In this document: one piece after another, positions 42,523 to 50,869 of the stretch
How the letters are laid out: each line of letters opens with the position of its first letter
Position numbering within the stretch: the first letter of the stretch is position 1
From: Bacteroidales bacterium
GTDB lineage: Bacteria; Bacteroidota; Bacteroidia; Bacteroidales; P3
Assembly (NCBI GenBank): GCA_016280915.1
Contig: JAEEHQ010000016.1
Location: 1-64,000 of the forward strand
Reading direction: 5' to 3'
DNA: 64,000 nucleotides
Notes under the pieces: generated by a model
The model's input: the letters and a program-made list of their open reading frames with translations, nothing else
Database searches by the model: none
What the model was told of the DNA's origin: nothing
Position numbers and translations under genes: made by a program

Positions 42523-43494
42523 TTATTGCGAAAGGAAACGCAGTATATCCTCTTGGCTGTAAGCGGCCGAGGTAAGACGACGTAGTTCCTTGCCCTCCTC
42601 AAAAAGGATGAGAACAGGAATGGTGGCGCAGCCGTACTCTTTGGCAATAGTGGGGCAGCGGTCGATGTCCACCTTAATGAAACGGTAGTTTTTGTCCAAT
42701 TGTTTTGCAACAGCCTCTATGCGTGGGTACATCAGGCGACAAGGGCCACACCACACAGCGGTGAACATGCAGACAGTTTTGCCATGTGCTATAGCTTTGT
42801 GAAAACCTGCCGAGTCGACCTCGTCGAGCAGGTTGGAGTGTACCGGAGCAAAAAGACCTGTGGTGTCGCCTCCCAACAGGGGATTGCCTTCAGCATCGAT
42901 GCTGAGGGTGACAGCTCCCTCGTTGGAAGGTGGGGTAAAAAATATATCATCCACTTTGCCCTCAACTGCCGACACTAGCTCGGACACAATGTCCATTGTC
43001 TGACCCTGCATCTTCATCCGCATCTCGGTGCGCACAGGCAATCCGTAAGGCACCTCTTCATTAAGGGAGTATTCGAAGGGAATGTGATAAGTGGTGTCGA
43101 GCCACACGGTGGTCGTTTGGCTGACCATGGCGTTGCTGCTCTCATAGCTCACCTTCAGACAACGGTGGCCGGCCAAGGTCTCTAAACCGTCGTCCACCTC
43201 AAGCAAAGGCACCGTCATGGTGTCGGGGTCGATTTCACGAGTGGAGACAATAGGTTTGCCCATCATGCCCATGACGGTGTACAATCTTTTCTCGGCCGAC
43301 AGGTAGAGTGTCTTGGTTTTAGTTTGGGGCATGTCGGTCATCACGTCAGCCCCCCGATGGTAGGATGTGTAGGTGGTAGGTGCCCCACCTCCCGCCATTT
43401 TGTTGCTGTAAGTTGCTACTCCATTCCACAGCTCTTGAGCTGCAAGAGATGTCACGGCCATGGCGAAAACCAATAGGATGAAAATTCTTTTCAT
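42523..43494 (-). CDS. Secreted GLPGLI-like protein fused to thioredoxin
   Basis: 323 residues with a signal peptide (MKRIFILLVFAMAVTSLAAQ). Residues about 20-190 resemble DUF4412/GLPGLI-type envelope proteins: a strand-rich repeat start (ELWNGVATYSNKM), a Met-rich middle, LAGHRCLKVSYESS, then an aromatic IPFEY segment. Residues about 215-323 are a thioredoxin domain with CMFTAVWCGPCRLMYPRIEA (CGPC active site), VDIDRCPTIAKEYG and a cis-Pro loop in ATIPVLILFEEG. The fusion should place a disulfide-active domain in the periplasm beside an envelope-binding domain. It is the last gene of the seven-gene operon. Confidence 0.8.
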   Translation of the reverse strand: MKRIFILLVFAMAVTSLAAQELWNGVATYSNKMAGGGAPTTYTSYHRGADVMTDMPQTKTKTLYLSAEKRLYTVMGMMGKPIVSTREIDPDTMTVPLLEVDDGLETLAGHRCLKVSYESSNAMVSQTTTVWLDTTYHIPFEYSLNEEVPYGLPVRTEMRMKMQGQTMDIVSELVSAVEGKVDDIFFTPPSNEGAVTLSIDAEGNPLLGGDTTGLFAPVHSNLLDEVDSAGFHKAIAHGKTVCMFTAVWCGPCRLMYPRIEAVAKQLDKNYRFIKVDIDRCPTIAKEYGCATIPVLILFEEGKELRRLTSAAYSQEDILRFLSQ

Positions 43495-43510
43495 GGTGTT
43501 ATTCTTTTAA

Positions 43511-44863
43511 CTATTTAAGTTTCTTTTCTAATTTATGACGAATGGAGGCTTCGAGGGGGACGAAGTTGTACTGCTGCCAAAAGGTTTCGTCGTAGCTCTT
43601 GTTGTCGGCACGGCGATTCATCACCAGCACGCTGCCTGGACCTTGAATGGTGTTGTTCTTCAAGAACGAGGCACCCTCCTTGTGTTCGCTGGTCAGCACA
43701 CATTGGCAGTGCTTGTCCAGAAGCTGAATCCGCTCACCTAACGGGCTGTTCTTTGCGCAATAGAGGTCGGAGCCTTCATGGCGGGTATAAGAGGTAAGGG
43801 TGTATTTGCCCTCCACCATTCCGTAGTTGTATACCACATGAGAGCGGTTTGCAATAGAATCCACTCCAGCTTCTTTAAAAAACTTCTTTATTGGAAAATA
43901 TGGGTACAACATAAAGTAGTGCCACTCCTCGTAGCGGGTGATGGCCAGACTACCTTTGGCAATGGTGATACGCACCGTGTCGCGCATTTTCATCATCTTC
44001 TTCGCCGCGACATCATAGCCTGTCGTAATTACATAGTATTCCTTCCCGTCGGCATCGGTGGTCTCATACATGCGGAGATTCTTAGCCTTTTTCAATTTAC
44101 TGACGGTGAGCCGAGGCACAGTATTAGGCACCTCCACGGGGTCGTACAGCACTTCGCTCTCCTCGTAGTTTATCTTGTCGCTGGCAACTCCGTTGGTCAC
44201 GCGGTTGACATACGCCGTGTCGCAGAGCAGCAGGCGGTCGTGACGGATGGCGGTGTAGTTGCTCTCGATGGGACGCAGATAATCCAACTTCACCGATCCG
44301 TAAGGGCCCTTCCTGTTATTCAGCTTCTTCACCGCGTGATGCTTGTCATAGCCCACGCGCAGGGCATCAAACACCATCTCGTCAAAGAGGAACGGCTCGT
44401 CGTTCAGCATCCTCACATCTCGGTAGAACCATGTGCCTACCACGCTGTCGGTTTGGTAGTTCTGCGGTATGCGGTTCACCGCATCTATCAATAGCTGAGC
44501 TGCTGCCTTGGAGGAATACTCTGTCACCTTCACTTCTTTCAGCCAGCGCCCGCCATCTGAGACAAGAGCCACGTCGGACGTCACTTGTGCTTTGACGATT
44601 TTGACGGTGTCGCGCAGATAGCCCATCAGGGCATAGACGATGCTGCCGTCGCGGTGTTCGGCAGGCACTTTCAGCACATACTCGCCGTCGTTGTTGGTTT
44701 GGGTGTAGATGGCCTGTCCCGCCACACAGACGGTGACGGCAGGCAGCCCCTCGCGGGTGTCACGGTCGGTGACACGTCCGCGAAGGGTCAGGTAGTTCTC
44801 TTGAGCCTGTGCAAAACTAAAAACTAAAAGGTAAAAACTAAAAGCTAATGCTATCTTTCTCAT
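43511..44863 (-). CDS. Carboxypeptidase-regulatory-domain envelope protein
   Basis: 450 residues with a signal peptide (MRKIALAFSFYLLVFSFAQA). A beta-sandwich of the carboxypeptidase regulatory type at about 25-115 (GRVTDRDTREGLPAVTVCVA) is followed by LLIDAVNRIPQNYQTD near 130 and a long beta-rich region. The order regulatory domain plus A-V/I-x-x-I-P-x-N-Y is that of DUF5686-like and related Bacteroidota outer-membrane or periplasmic proteins. No plug or complete barrel is seen. It lies between the TonB-type receptor and the thioredoxin fusion in one operon. Precise role unknown. Confidence 0.75.
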   Translation of the reverse strand: MRKIALAFSFYLLVFSFAQAQENYLTLRGRVTDRDTREGLPAVTVCVAGQAIYTQTNNDGEYVLKVPAEHRDGSIVYALMGYLRDTVKIVKAQVTSDVALVSDGGRWLKEVKVTEYSSKAAAQLLIDAVNRIPQNYQTDSVVGTWFYRDVRMLNDEPFLFDEMVFDALRVGYDKHHAVKKLNNRKGPYGSVKLDYLRPIESNYTAIRHDRLLLCDTAYVNRVTNGVASDKINYEESEVLYDPVEVPNTVPRLTVSKLKKAKNLRMYETTDADGKEYYVITTGYDVAAKKMMKMRDTVRITIAKGSLAITRYEEWHYFMLYPYFPIKKFFKEAGVDSIANRSHVVYNYGMVEGKYTLTSYTRHEGSDLYCAKNSPLGERIQLLDKHCQCVLTSEHKEGASFLKNNTIQGPGSVLVMNRRADNKSYDETFWQQYNFVPLEASIRHKLEKKLK

Positions 44864-44896
44864 AATATGCAGATCTAGTTTAGTGTACTAACGAAT

Positions 44897-47323
44897 TCAA
44901 ATCTGCGGGGTTCCCATACTTTCGGTGGCACCTTGGCGGGCTTTGCTTTCCAGCTCCATCTTGCCCATACGCCAGGTGAGGCCGAGGCTGACAAAGCGCG
45001 AGTCGTAACGCTGGCTGCCGGTGGTCTGATAGCTGGGAGCCGTGGTGTTGTTACCCCACTGTGCCATGCCGAAAATGTCGCGGACGTTGAGGTTCACGCT
45101 CAGCTGGCGGTTGAAGAAGTCGCTGCTCACACCAAAGTCCACACCTTTGTTGGCAACACTCATGCTGTAGAGACCCAGACGGGGGGAGCTGTAATGGGCG
45201 TTGGCAAACACCTCGAGCCAGCCCCACAGCTTGGCCCACACATTGAGGCGGGCGCTCCAGCTCACCTTGCTGTCGGAGAAGTCTTTGTAGTTGTAGCCAT
45301 AGTTGAACACCGAGGCATTCAGGCGCACATTGAAGAAACCCGTGGGGCGGTAGGTGATGTTAGCCTCCAAGCCCTCGGTGTGGCTGCTGCCGATATTCTC
45401 CGGCATGGTGTAGTTGACCAGCACCGGGCCGAAATACTCAGGCGCATAGCCAGCGTATGCCATGGTGCCAATCTCGTCGGTGTTGGCGCGGTAATAGGCG
45501 TTGAGGCCGATGTTGCCGAAGCCCATGATGTACTTGTTAAAAGCCGCCTCCAGGTTGTGGGTATAGCTGATAAGCAGGTTGGGGTTGCCCGTCTCGTAGC
45601 TGTAGTCGTCAAAACGGCGGAAGGGGGACAGCTGCGTCATGCCGGGCGTTGTGTGACGGCGGGTGTAGCTGAGGCTGTAGCTGGTAAAAGTCTTGGTTTG
45701 ATAGCTCAGGTGCAGGCTGGGAACAAGGCCGAAGAAGGCGGTGTCCACCACGGTGGTGCCGGTGCCGTCGAGATAGTTCCATGTACTCTTTTTCCACTCC
45801 TGCTCGCCACGCAAACCCACCTTGGCGGTGAAGCCTCCCCAGCGTTTCTGCAACGTGACATAGCCGCTGAGACCCGTGCCACGTTCCACGCCTTCGCGAG
45901 AGCGCAGCAGCACCTGCTCATAGACGGAACCATTGAGGATGTCAAGACATACATACTCTGTGCCGCCACCAAACTCCGCCTCCGCACCCACCTGCAGCTC
46001 GAACTGGTTCTTCAGCGGGTGAGTATAATCCAGCGACAGGCTGCCCGAAGGATTGCTGCTATGGTCATCTGTGCGGCGCCTTAGGGTGTCGCGTGTGGGG
46101 TCATAGTAGGCAAAGGTTTCGCTGCCAGTGCCACGGTTACTCCAGGTGTTGCCATTGAAACTAAAGGAAAGCTTGCGGCCTGTGGTGTCGAAACGATGCT
46201 CCAGCCATGCACCTGCATAGCCGCCCCAGCCAAAGCCATCGCCGTTGTTCATCGTGTAGTGATAGCCCAAGTTGCGCGGTGTGGGGAAATACTCGCGATA
46301 CTGGAGGTCAAGGTCGGTGTGGTTGCGACCCCAATAGGGATACACGCCCATCCAGGTGGAGAGGTTTGTCTTATCTGAGATGTTCCAGTTGAGGTTGAGT
46401 CCGGTGTAGCCACCGAGATTGTTAGCCTCGGTCTTCCGGTTACTGCTTTGGAAGCGGCTGGTGTCGCCATTGTCGTTGTACAGGGTGTTTGTGCCGTCGC
46501 CCTCCATGCGGTGGCGAGAATAGTCGGCATTGATGTAGAAGTTGAAATCCACCTTCTCGTTGGCCCACACATACGAAGCCCACGGCGACACACTGGGCGA
46601 TGTCCTTGCCCGCACACCCACGCAGAGCAACTCGTTGCGGGTCACCTTCTGGTTGGTGACGATGTTGATAACACCACCCGAGGTGGAGTAGCGTGCCGAG
46701 GGATTGGTGATGACCTCGATGCGCTCGATGGCATTGGCGGGCAGCTGCTTGATGTACTGTTTCAACGCCTCCTCGTTCATGTGCGACGGGCGGTCGTTGA
46801 CCCATATCTCCACGCTGCTCACACCGCGCAGGGTGATGTTGCCCTCGGCGTCCACCTCCACTCCGGGCGCATTCTGCAGGGCGTCGCTGGCGGTACCCGT
46901 CTGGATGGAGGCATCCTCCTTGGTGTTGTACATGTTCTTCTCGCCGTCCATCACATAGAGGGGCTTTTCGGCCACCACCTGCACAGTTTCCAGGGTAGTG
47001 GCCCCAGGCTTGAGCGCGACTGCCAGGTTGCTGACATTCTTTTTCACCTCCACCAGCTGGGTATATCTCTCATAGCCCACATAACTGGCCTGGAGCAGAT
47101 AGCTGCCGGGTTTCACATCCTTAATTTCGAAAGTGCCGTCGAAGTCGGTGGCGGCTCCGCGCATAAACACGGTGTCGGTCGTGCGCATCAGGCCCACGTT
47201 GACCAAGGGCAGCGGCTCGCCACTCTTGGCGTCTTGCACCTTGCCCTTAACGGTTAAATTCTGAGCCTCGGCCGAGGCTATCATGACCACAAAAGCCAAC
47301 AGCAATAGAAACAACCTTTTCAT
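44897..47323 (-). CDS. TonB-dependent/outer-membrane beta-barrel receptor
   Basis: 808 residues with a signal peptide ending ASAEAQ near residue 21. A regulatory domain is at about 24-105 (GKVQDAKSGEPLPLVNVGLM). A plug is at about 110-225, with TLETVQVVAEKPLYVMDGEK, NAPGVEVDAEGNITLRGVSS and NPSARYSTSGGVINIVT. A barrel to the end follows. It belongs to the outer-membrane beta-barrel family with an FecA/OmpP-like plug, smaller than SusC proteins and without a SusD partner. Its location directly after a GntR gene and an ABC transporter is unusual for a nutrient receptor. Substrate unknown. Confidence 0.88.
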   Translation of the reverse strand: MKRLFLLLLAFVVMIASAEAQNLTVKGKVQDAKSGEPLPLVNVGLMRTTDTVFMRGAATDFDGTFEIKDVKPGSYLLQASYVGYERYTQLVEVKKNVSNLAVALKPGATTLETVQVVAEKPLYVMDGEKNMYNTKEDASIQTGTASDALQNAPGVEVDAEGNITLRGVSSVEIWVNDRPSHMNEEALKQYIKQLPANAIERIEVITNPSARYSTSGGVINIVTNQKVTRNELLCVGVRARTSPSVSPWASYVWANEKVDFNFYINADYSRHRMEGDGTNTLYNDNGDTSRFQSSNRKTEANNLGGYTGLNLNWNISDKTNLSTWMGVYPYWGRNHTDLDLQYREYFPTPRNLGYHYTMNNGDGFGWGGYAGAWLEHRFDTTGRKLSFSFNGNTWSNRGTGSETFAYYDPTRDTLRRRTDDHSSNPSGSLSLDYTHPLKNQFELQVGAEAEFGGGTEYVCLDILNGSVYEQVLLRSREGVERGTGLSGYVTLQKRWGGFTAKVGLRGEQEWKKSTWNYLDGTGTTVVDTAFFGLVPSLHLSYQTKTFTSYSLSYTRRHTTPGMTQLSPFRRFDDYSYETGNPNLLISYTHNLEAAFNKYIMGFGNIGLNAYYRANTDEIGTMAYAGYAPEYFGPVLVNYTMPENIGSSHTEGLEANITYRPTGFFNVRLNASVFNYGYNYKDFSDSKVSWSARLNVWAKLWGWLEVFANAHYSSPRLGLYSMSVANKGVDFGVSSDFFNRQLSVNLNVRDIFGMAQWGNNTTAPSYQTTGSQRYDSRFVSLGLTWRMGKMELESKARQGATESMGTPQI

Positions 47324-47336
47324 TTTATATTTACTC

Positions 47337-47684
47337 CTATTTGGTTACTTGCATCAGGTCTTCCCAGGTGAGGCCCAGCATATTCATGCGCTGCACAAAT
47401 TCGGGCAGTTCCTCCTCAATGAAGTACTGGCGGTTTTGTTTGACAATATGTTCTTTCGCCTTGGGGGCAACAAAGTAGCCCACGCCGCGGCGGTTGTAGA
47501 TGATTTCTGCATTCTGCAGGTAATCGAAGGTGCGCATGGCGGTGTTAGGGTTCACGCCCAACGTGGCTGCCAACTCGCGCACCGATGGGATACGCTCGTC
47601 GTCGTCCCATTCGCCCGCCATGATGCGCTCGCAGAGGCGGTCGGCCATCTGCAGATATATGGGTTTTTGTTTCTTGAAGTCCAT
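47337..47684 (-). CDS. YtrA-type GntR repressor
   Basis: The start is at the ATG at 47684; a TTG two codons upstream overlaps the spacing to the previous gene. 115 residues. The N-terminal winged helix-turn-helix has KKQKPIYLQMADRLCERI, RIPSVRELAATLGVNPNTAM and RRGVGYFV. The C-terminus is a short helical dimer domain (about 40 residues), not the large ligand domain of FadR or HutC types. YtrA-like regulators repress adjacent ABC transporter genes by binding a palindrome at their promoter. Such a palindrome overlaps this operon's promoter (50359-50380). Confidence 0.9.
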   Translation of the reverse strand: MDFKKQKPIYLQMADRLCERIMAGEWDDDERIPSVRELAATLGVNPNTAMRTFDYLQNAEIIYNRRGVGYFVAPKAKEHIVKQNRQYFIEEELPEFVQRMNMLGLTWEDLMQVTK

Positions 47685-47690
47685 GGTCAA

Positions 47691-48518
47691 TTATTTTTTT
47701 ACTTTAATATAAAGTTTTCCGCTCACAGAGTTGCATTCAATCGCGCAGGCACCGTTGCCGATAACCTTTTTCTTACCCTTTTTGGCAACAGGCAATTCAC
47801 TATGAAAGTCGGAAATCAGTCCATTCCATTCCAGAGTGACGCCGGCATCCTCGGGCACATAGAGCAATGTATTACCCGAAACGTTATTCAATTCTATATT
47901 CTCTGGCATTTTGCTGAACGTGGCCTCTACATTGGTACTGACACTATTAACTTCGATGTCGTCAATCTCACATTCGTTTAAGGTTATTTGCCGCGACACG
48001 CTATTCAACTCCAAGGTGCTGCAATGCATACTGTCCATTTGGATGCTCTGACCGAGGCCATTCATCTCCACTTCGTCCAACCGCAACGTACGCGGTACAC
48101 GCACTAAGAGATTCTTGTCGGGAAGATTCTCCCCTTGCGACTTCATGCCGGGTATGCCAAACTTGATATTCAGCGTTCCATCGGACTCCAGAAAGTAATG
48201 CATCGTGGTAGAGTCGGTCAGAGCATCTTCAGAGGTCTCGCTGATGACCACCTCCGAGCCATCGTAGGCTTCGATGGTGACAGTTCCGCTAACCCAGTCG
48301 ATTGTCAGCTCTGTCACATCGGCATTGGCGAACGAGGCCCCACCCATGGTGTAATGGTTGGCATCTTTACTTTCACCCAACGTCACATCGCCGTACTTAT
48401 TCGTATAGCTCTCCACTAATTTTTCATAATCATTGGTGTTATGAAGCTTGCAGCCGCTCATAGCCATCATGCCTATTAGCGCAACACCAACTGCATATAT
48501 TGTTCTCTTGTGTGTCAT
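47691..48518 (-). CDS. DUF4097-like beta-helix lipoprotein
   Basis: 275 residues with lipobox MAMSGC near residue 23. The second half is a ladder of short strands with S/N-V-S-x turns: LDEVEMNGLGQSIQMDSMHC, TLELNSVSRQITLNECEID, DIEVNSVSTNVEATFSK and IELNNVSGNTLLYVPEDAG. This is the DUF4097/DUF4098 right-handed helix pattern found next to envelope-stress regulators and ABC transporters. The lipoprotein is anchored in the envelope and may sense or bind wall-targeting molecules. It lies between the permease and the GntR gene, six bases from the latter. Confidence 0.85.
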   Translation of the reverse strand: MTHKRTIYAVGVALIGMMAMSGCKLHNTNDYEKLVESYTNKYGDVTLGESKDANHYTMGGASFANADVTELTIDWVSGTVTIEAYDGSEVVISETSEDALTDSTTMHYFLESDGTLNIKFGIPGMKSQGENLPDKNLLVRVPRTLRLDEVEMNGLGQSIQMDSMHCSTLELNSVSRQITLNECEIDDIEVNSVSTNVEATFSKMPENIELNNVSGNTLLYVPEDAGVTLEWNGLISDFHSELPVAKKGKKKVIGNGACAIECNSVSGKLYIKVKK

Positions 48519-48540
48519 ATCTTCTAAATGTTAAAACTTC

Positions 48541-49395
48541 TTAGTATTTCATGTTTTTCAAACGATAACTTGCCCACCAGAAGAACACCGTGGTCAACAC
48601 AAAGCTCCATACAACTGCGGCCCAATAGGCAATATTGAAACTCCTCACAGGGTTGGCAGTTTCGAAGAATTCCTCTATCCAGTTGCCATCAATCATCATA
48701 GCACCCATGATGGGGGTGAGAATGATGTTCAGCACAAAGCTAATCAGCCATGTCCACAGCAGCGTCTGCAAAACCTTGTGTTTTTTGAAGATGGTGTTGG
48801 TAAACAGGAAGAGTGCCACGTAGTTCAAATGGCACAACAAAGCGTACAGGACCACCTTCCAGGGCGTGAACACCTGAACCAGCATCAACGTGTTCTCGTT
48901 GACATTGGGGAAAGCACCTGACACCAATCCACGATAGCCATCCAATGCATCTGCCAGATAGTCAGTCTGCCACAGCCATTTGTTATAAGGGCCAAAGGGA
49001 AGCAGCGTCAGGAAATAGTCAAGCACCATACCGCCCAAGAAGCACAGCAGCGGGCACACCACGATGGTGAAGAGCAGCATGCTCAAATATTTCTCAAGTT
49101 TAGATGCGGGCAACATGGCGAAATAAATACCCTCCTTCTGTAGGTTGGCGGTGCGATACATGCGCGACGGCGACACCATAGCGGCCAGAAGCACCGACCC
49201 GGCAATGAAGCACCAGCGCACCTCGGGCACAATAGCGGGCATGTCCTCTATGCCGCTCAACGCCCACCACAGCAGCCATGCCAATATAGGCAAGAGAGTA
49301 ATAATCAAAAGCGACGTGCCGGCATTCTGCCAAATATTGCTAAAATCCTTACGAACCACTTTACAAAAACGGGTCCAATCGAATGTATTATTCAT
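48541..49395 (-). CDS. ABC transporter permease (YtrC/YtrD-like, ABC-2 type)
   Basis: 284 residues with about six membrane segments: SLLIITLLPILAWLLWWALS, then a second helix in RWCFIAGSVLLAAMVSPSRM, others at about 115, 180, 210 and 250. No binding or energy motifs; it partners the ATPase encoded 69 bases upstream. An early basic amphipathic stretch (DWTRFCKVVRKDFSNIWQNA) is typical for ABC-2 permeases. Probably exports or flips a small molecule or antibiotic-like compound, as GntR/YtrA-linked systems are induced by cell-wall antibiotics in other bacteria. Confidence 0.85.
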   Translation of the reverse strand: MNNTFDWTRFCKVVRKDFSNIWQNAGTSLLIITLLPILAWLLWWALSGIEDMPAIVPEVRWCFIAGSVLLAAMVSPSRMYRTANLQKEGIYFAMLPASKLEKYLSMLLFTIVVCPLLCFLGGMVLDYFLTLLPFGPYNKWLWQTDYLADALDGYRGLVSGAFPNVNENTLMLVQVFTPWKVVLYALLCHLNYVALFLFTNTIFKKHKVLQTLLWTWLISFVLNIILTPIMGAMMIDGNWIEEFFETANPVRSFNIAYWAAVVWSFVLTTVFFWWASYRLKNMKY

Positions 49396-49464
49396 GGTAT
49401 TTTTATTTGATTGTTTTATAGTTATTGTTTACTTGAAGTTCTCTGATTCTTCTAAGCCTTTTAT

Positions 49465-50289
49465 TTAAAACAGTTTCTTCATCTCCTCTTTATTTCTTAG
49501 CACCGCGTTGAAAAGTCCTTCGATGTTCAGCTGGCTCTCTGTGCCGTCGTGGTTGACGCACACGTTCAGGCAGCCGCCTGGCATCTGCTCTGAGTAGAGG
49601 GCATCGGGGGCAGGAGCCATATCGTAGCTGAACACCAACTTGCGGGTGATGGTTTCCACCGAGGCGTTGAGCAGTACCTCGTCGTGGTTGAGAATGATGA
49701 TGGGGTCGATCAGATTCTCCACATCTTTCACCTGATGGGTGGAGATGATGATGGTGGTGTCCTCTTTAATCCGCTTGGAGAGCAAGGTGCGGAAGTCGGT
49801 CTTCGACGGAATGTCCAAACCATTGGTGGGCTCATCCAGCAGCACATACTCGGTACCCAATGAGAGGGTGCTGGCAATCATCGATTTCTTCTGCTGACCG
49901 TAGCTCATCTCCTTAAACTGGCGCATGGGGTCGACATTCATCTCACGCATCAACTCAACAAAAGTGTCGTAAGAATATTTGGGATAGAAAGGAGCCAATG
50001 CCTGCACATACTTGTAGGGGGTAGTATCTTCTGGCACCACCACCTCGTCGGGCAGGAAGATTATCTTCTCCAGCAACTGGGGGTCGCGGTCGAAACTCTT
50101 AAAGCCGTCCACCTCACAGCTGCCCTGCTGAGGGTCCTGCAACCCGCTGATGATTTTCAAGAGGGTGGTCTTTCCCACACCATTTTCGCCCAAGAGGCCA
50201 TAGATGTTACCCGGCTCCATCGTGAGACTGATGTTATGGAAAACCGGTGTTTTTTTGTAGCTAAAATCTAAATTTTTAATCTCTATCAT
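49465..50289 (-). CDS. ABC transporter ATPase (YtrB-like)
   Basis: 274 residues. Walker A GLLGENGVGKTTLLKI at about 32-47. Signature EMSYGQQKK, a degenerate form of LSGGQ in which the first Gly is Tyr. Walker B EYVLLDEPTNGLD. H-loop in IIISTHQVKDVE. It energises the permease encoded next. It is the first gene of the seven-gene operon and directly follows the operator-promoter. Substrate unknown; by analogy with YtrA/GntR systems a cell-envelope-active compound is possible. Confidence 0.93.
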   Translation of the reverse strand: MIEIKNLDFSYKKTPVFHNISLTMEPGNIYGLLGENGVGKTTLLKIISGLQDPQQGSCEVDGFKSFDRDPQLLEKIIFLPDEVVVPEDTTPYKYVQALAPFYPKYSYDTFVELMREMNVDPMRQFKEMSYGQQKKSMIASTLSLGTEYVLLDEPTNGLDIPSKTDFRTLLSKRIKEDTTIIISTHQVKDVENLIDPIIILNHDEVLLNASVETITRKLVFSYDMAPAPDALYSEQMPGGCLNVCVNHDGTESQLNIEGLFNAVLRNKEEMKKLF

Positions 50290-50358
50290 GGCTAAGTGTT
50301 TTAATGTTTTATTATCTAACTATTTGTTTTTGTGTTTATAATCCGTTCTATTGTATCG

Positions 50359-50380
50359 GTGTATTAGCCAACTAATACAC
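50359..50380. promoter_or_regulatory. Perfect 9-4-9 palindrome, probable GntR operator
   Basis: GTGTATTAG (50359-50367), spacer CCAA, CTAATACAC (50372-50380). The dyad is exact over 18 bases. It lies at and just after the expected transcription start of the operon (minus-7 box at 50383-50390), where bound repressor would block RNA polymerase. The YtrA-type GntR gene in the operon is the natural binder. Confidence 0.75.
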
Positions 50381-50382
50381 TA

Positions 50383-50390
50383 CAAAAGTA
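50383..50390 (-). promoter_or_regulatory. Minus-7 element of the ABC-GntR operon
   Basis: TACTTTTG on the minus strand, with TTG about 19 bases upstream (near 50410-50412). The start codon is 93 bases on. Confidence 0.65.
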
Positions 50391-50869
50391 CAACACTTTT
50401 TCGAATCAGCAAGAACAAAAATACAATTTAGGAATATTTAACTCTTATTTAACATTTCACAAATAAGACTATAAAAACCTATCAATTTGATTATTAATAG
50501 GATAATCACATAAAACACAAAGTATACCGCTTAGAGAATCCTGTGCATGCCTCTCGCGACGAGTGGAAAAAGGGGAAATGTATACATTAAAAAATAGCAC
50601 CCTCTAAAAATCGCCCTGTCAGGCCGTTCGGGCACAACGTCCCACGCTTGCCCCGACGGCAACGTCACGGGGCGAAAGAGACAAAAATAACGTTTTTTTC
50701 ATCCTACGGGCAATAATAAGAACACAATGGCGTTAAATAAAAATTAACGGCCGGCAGCAGAGCCGACGCATCGACACGGGCAATTGCCCACGCCATTGCA
50801 TGTGGAGATGACAAGACTTATACAAAAGGCACCGTTAAATACAGATTGATAATTAATTAAATAGATATT
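50391..50869. other. Intergenic stretch upstream of the Wzz gene
   Basis: About 480 bases with no gene. It has a G+C-rich patch at 50605-50690 carrying a direct repeat AACGTC (CCACGC... between) and CGCCC / GGGCG pairing, which could form a structured leader or terminator. A minus-strand TATTTTTG sits at 50692-50699. No plus-strand TAnnTTTG box for the Wzz gene was found. Confidence 0.5.

Noticed and set aside
50605..50700. Riboswitch upstream of the Wzz gene
   Set aside because: A G+C-rich patch with some pairing is present, but no known aptamer core was recognised and it lies about 170 bases from the start codon.
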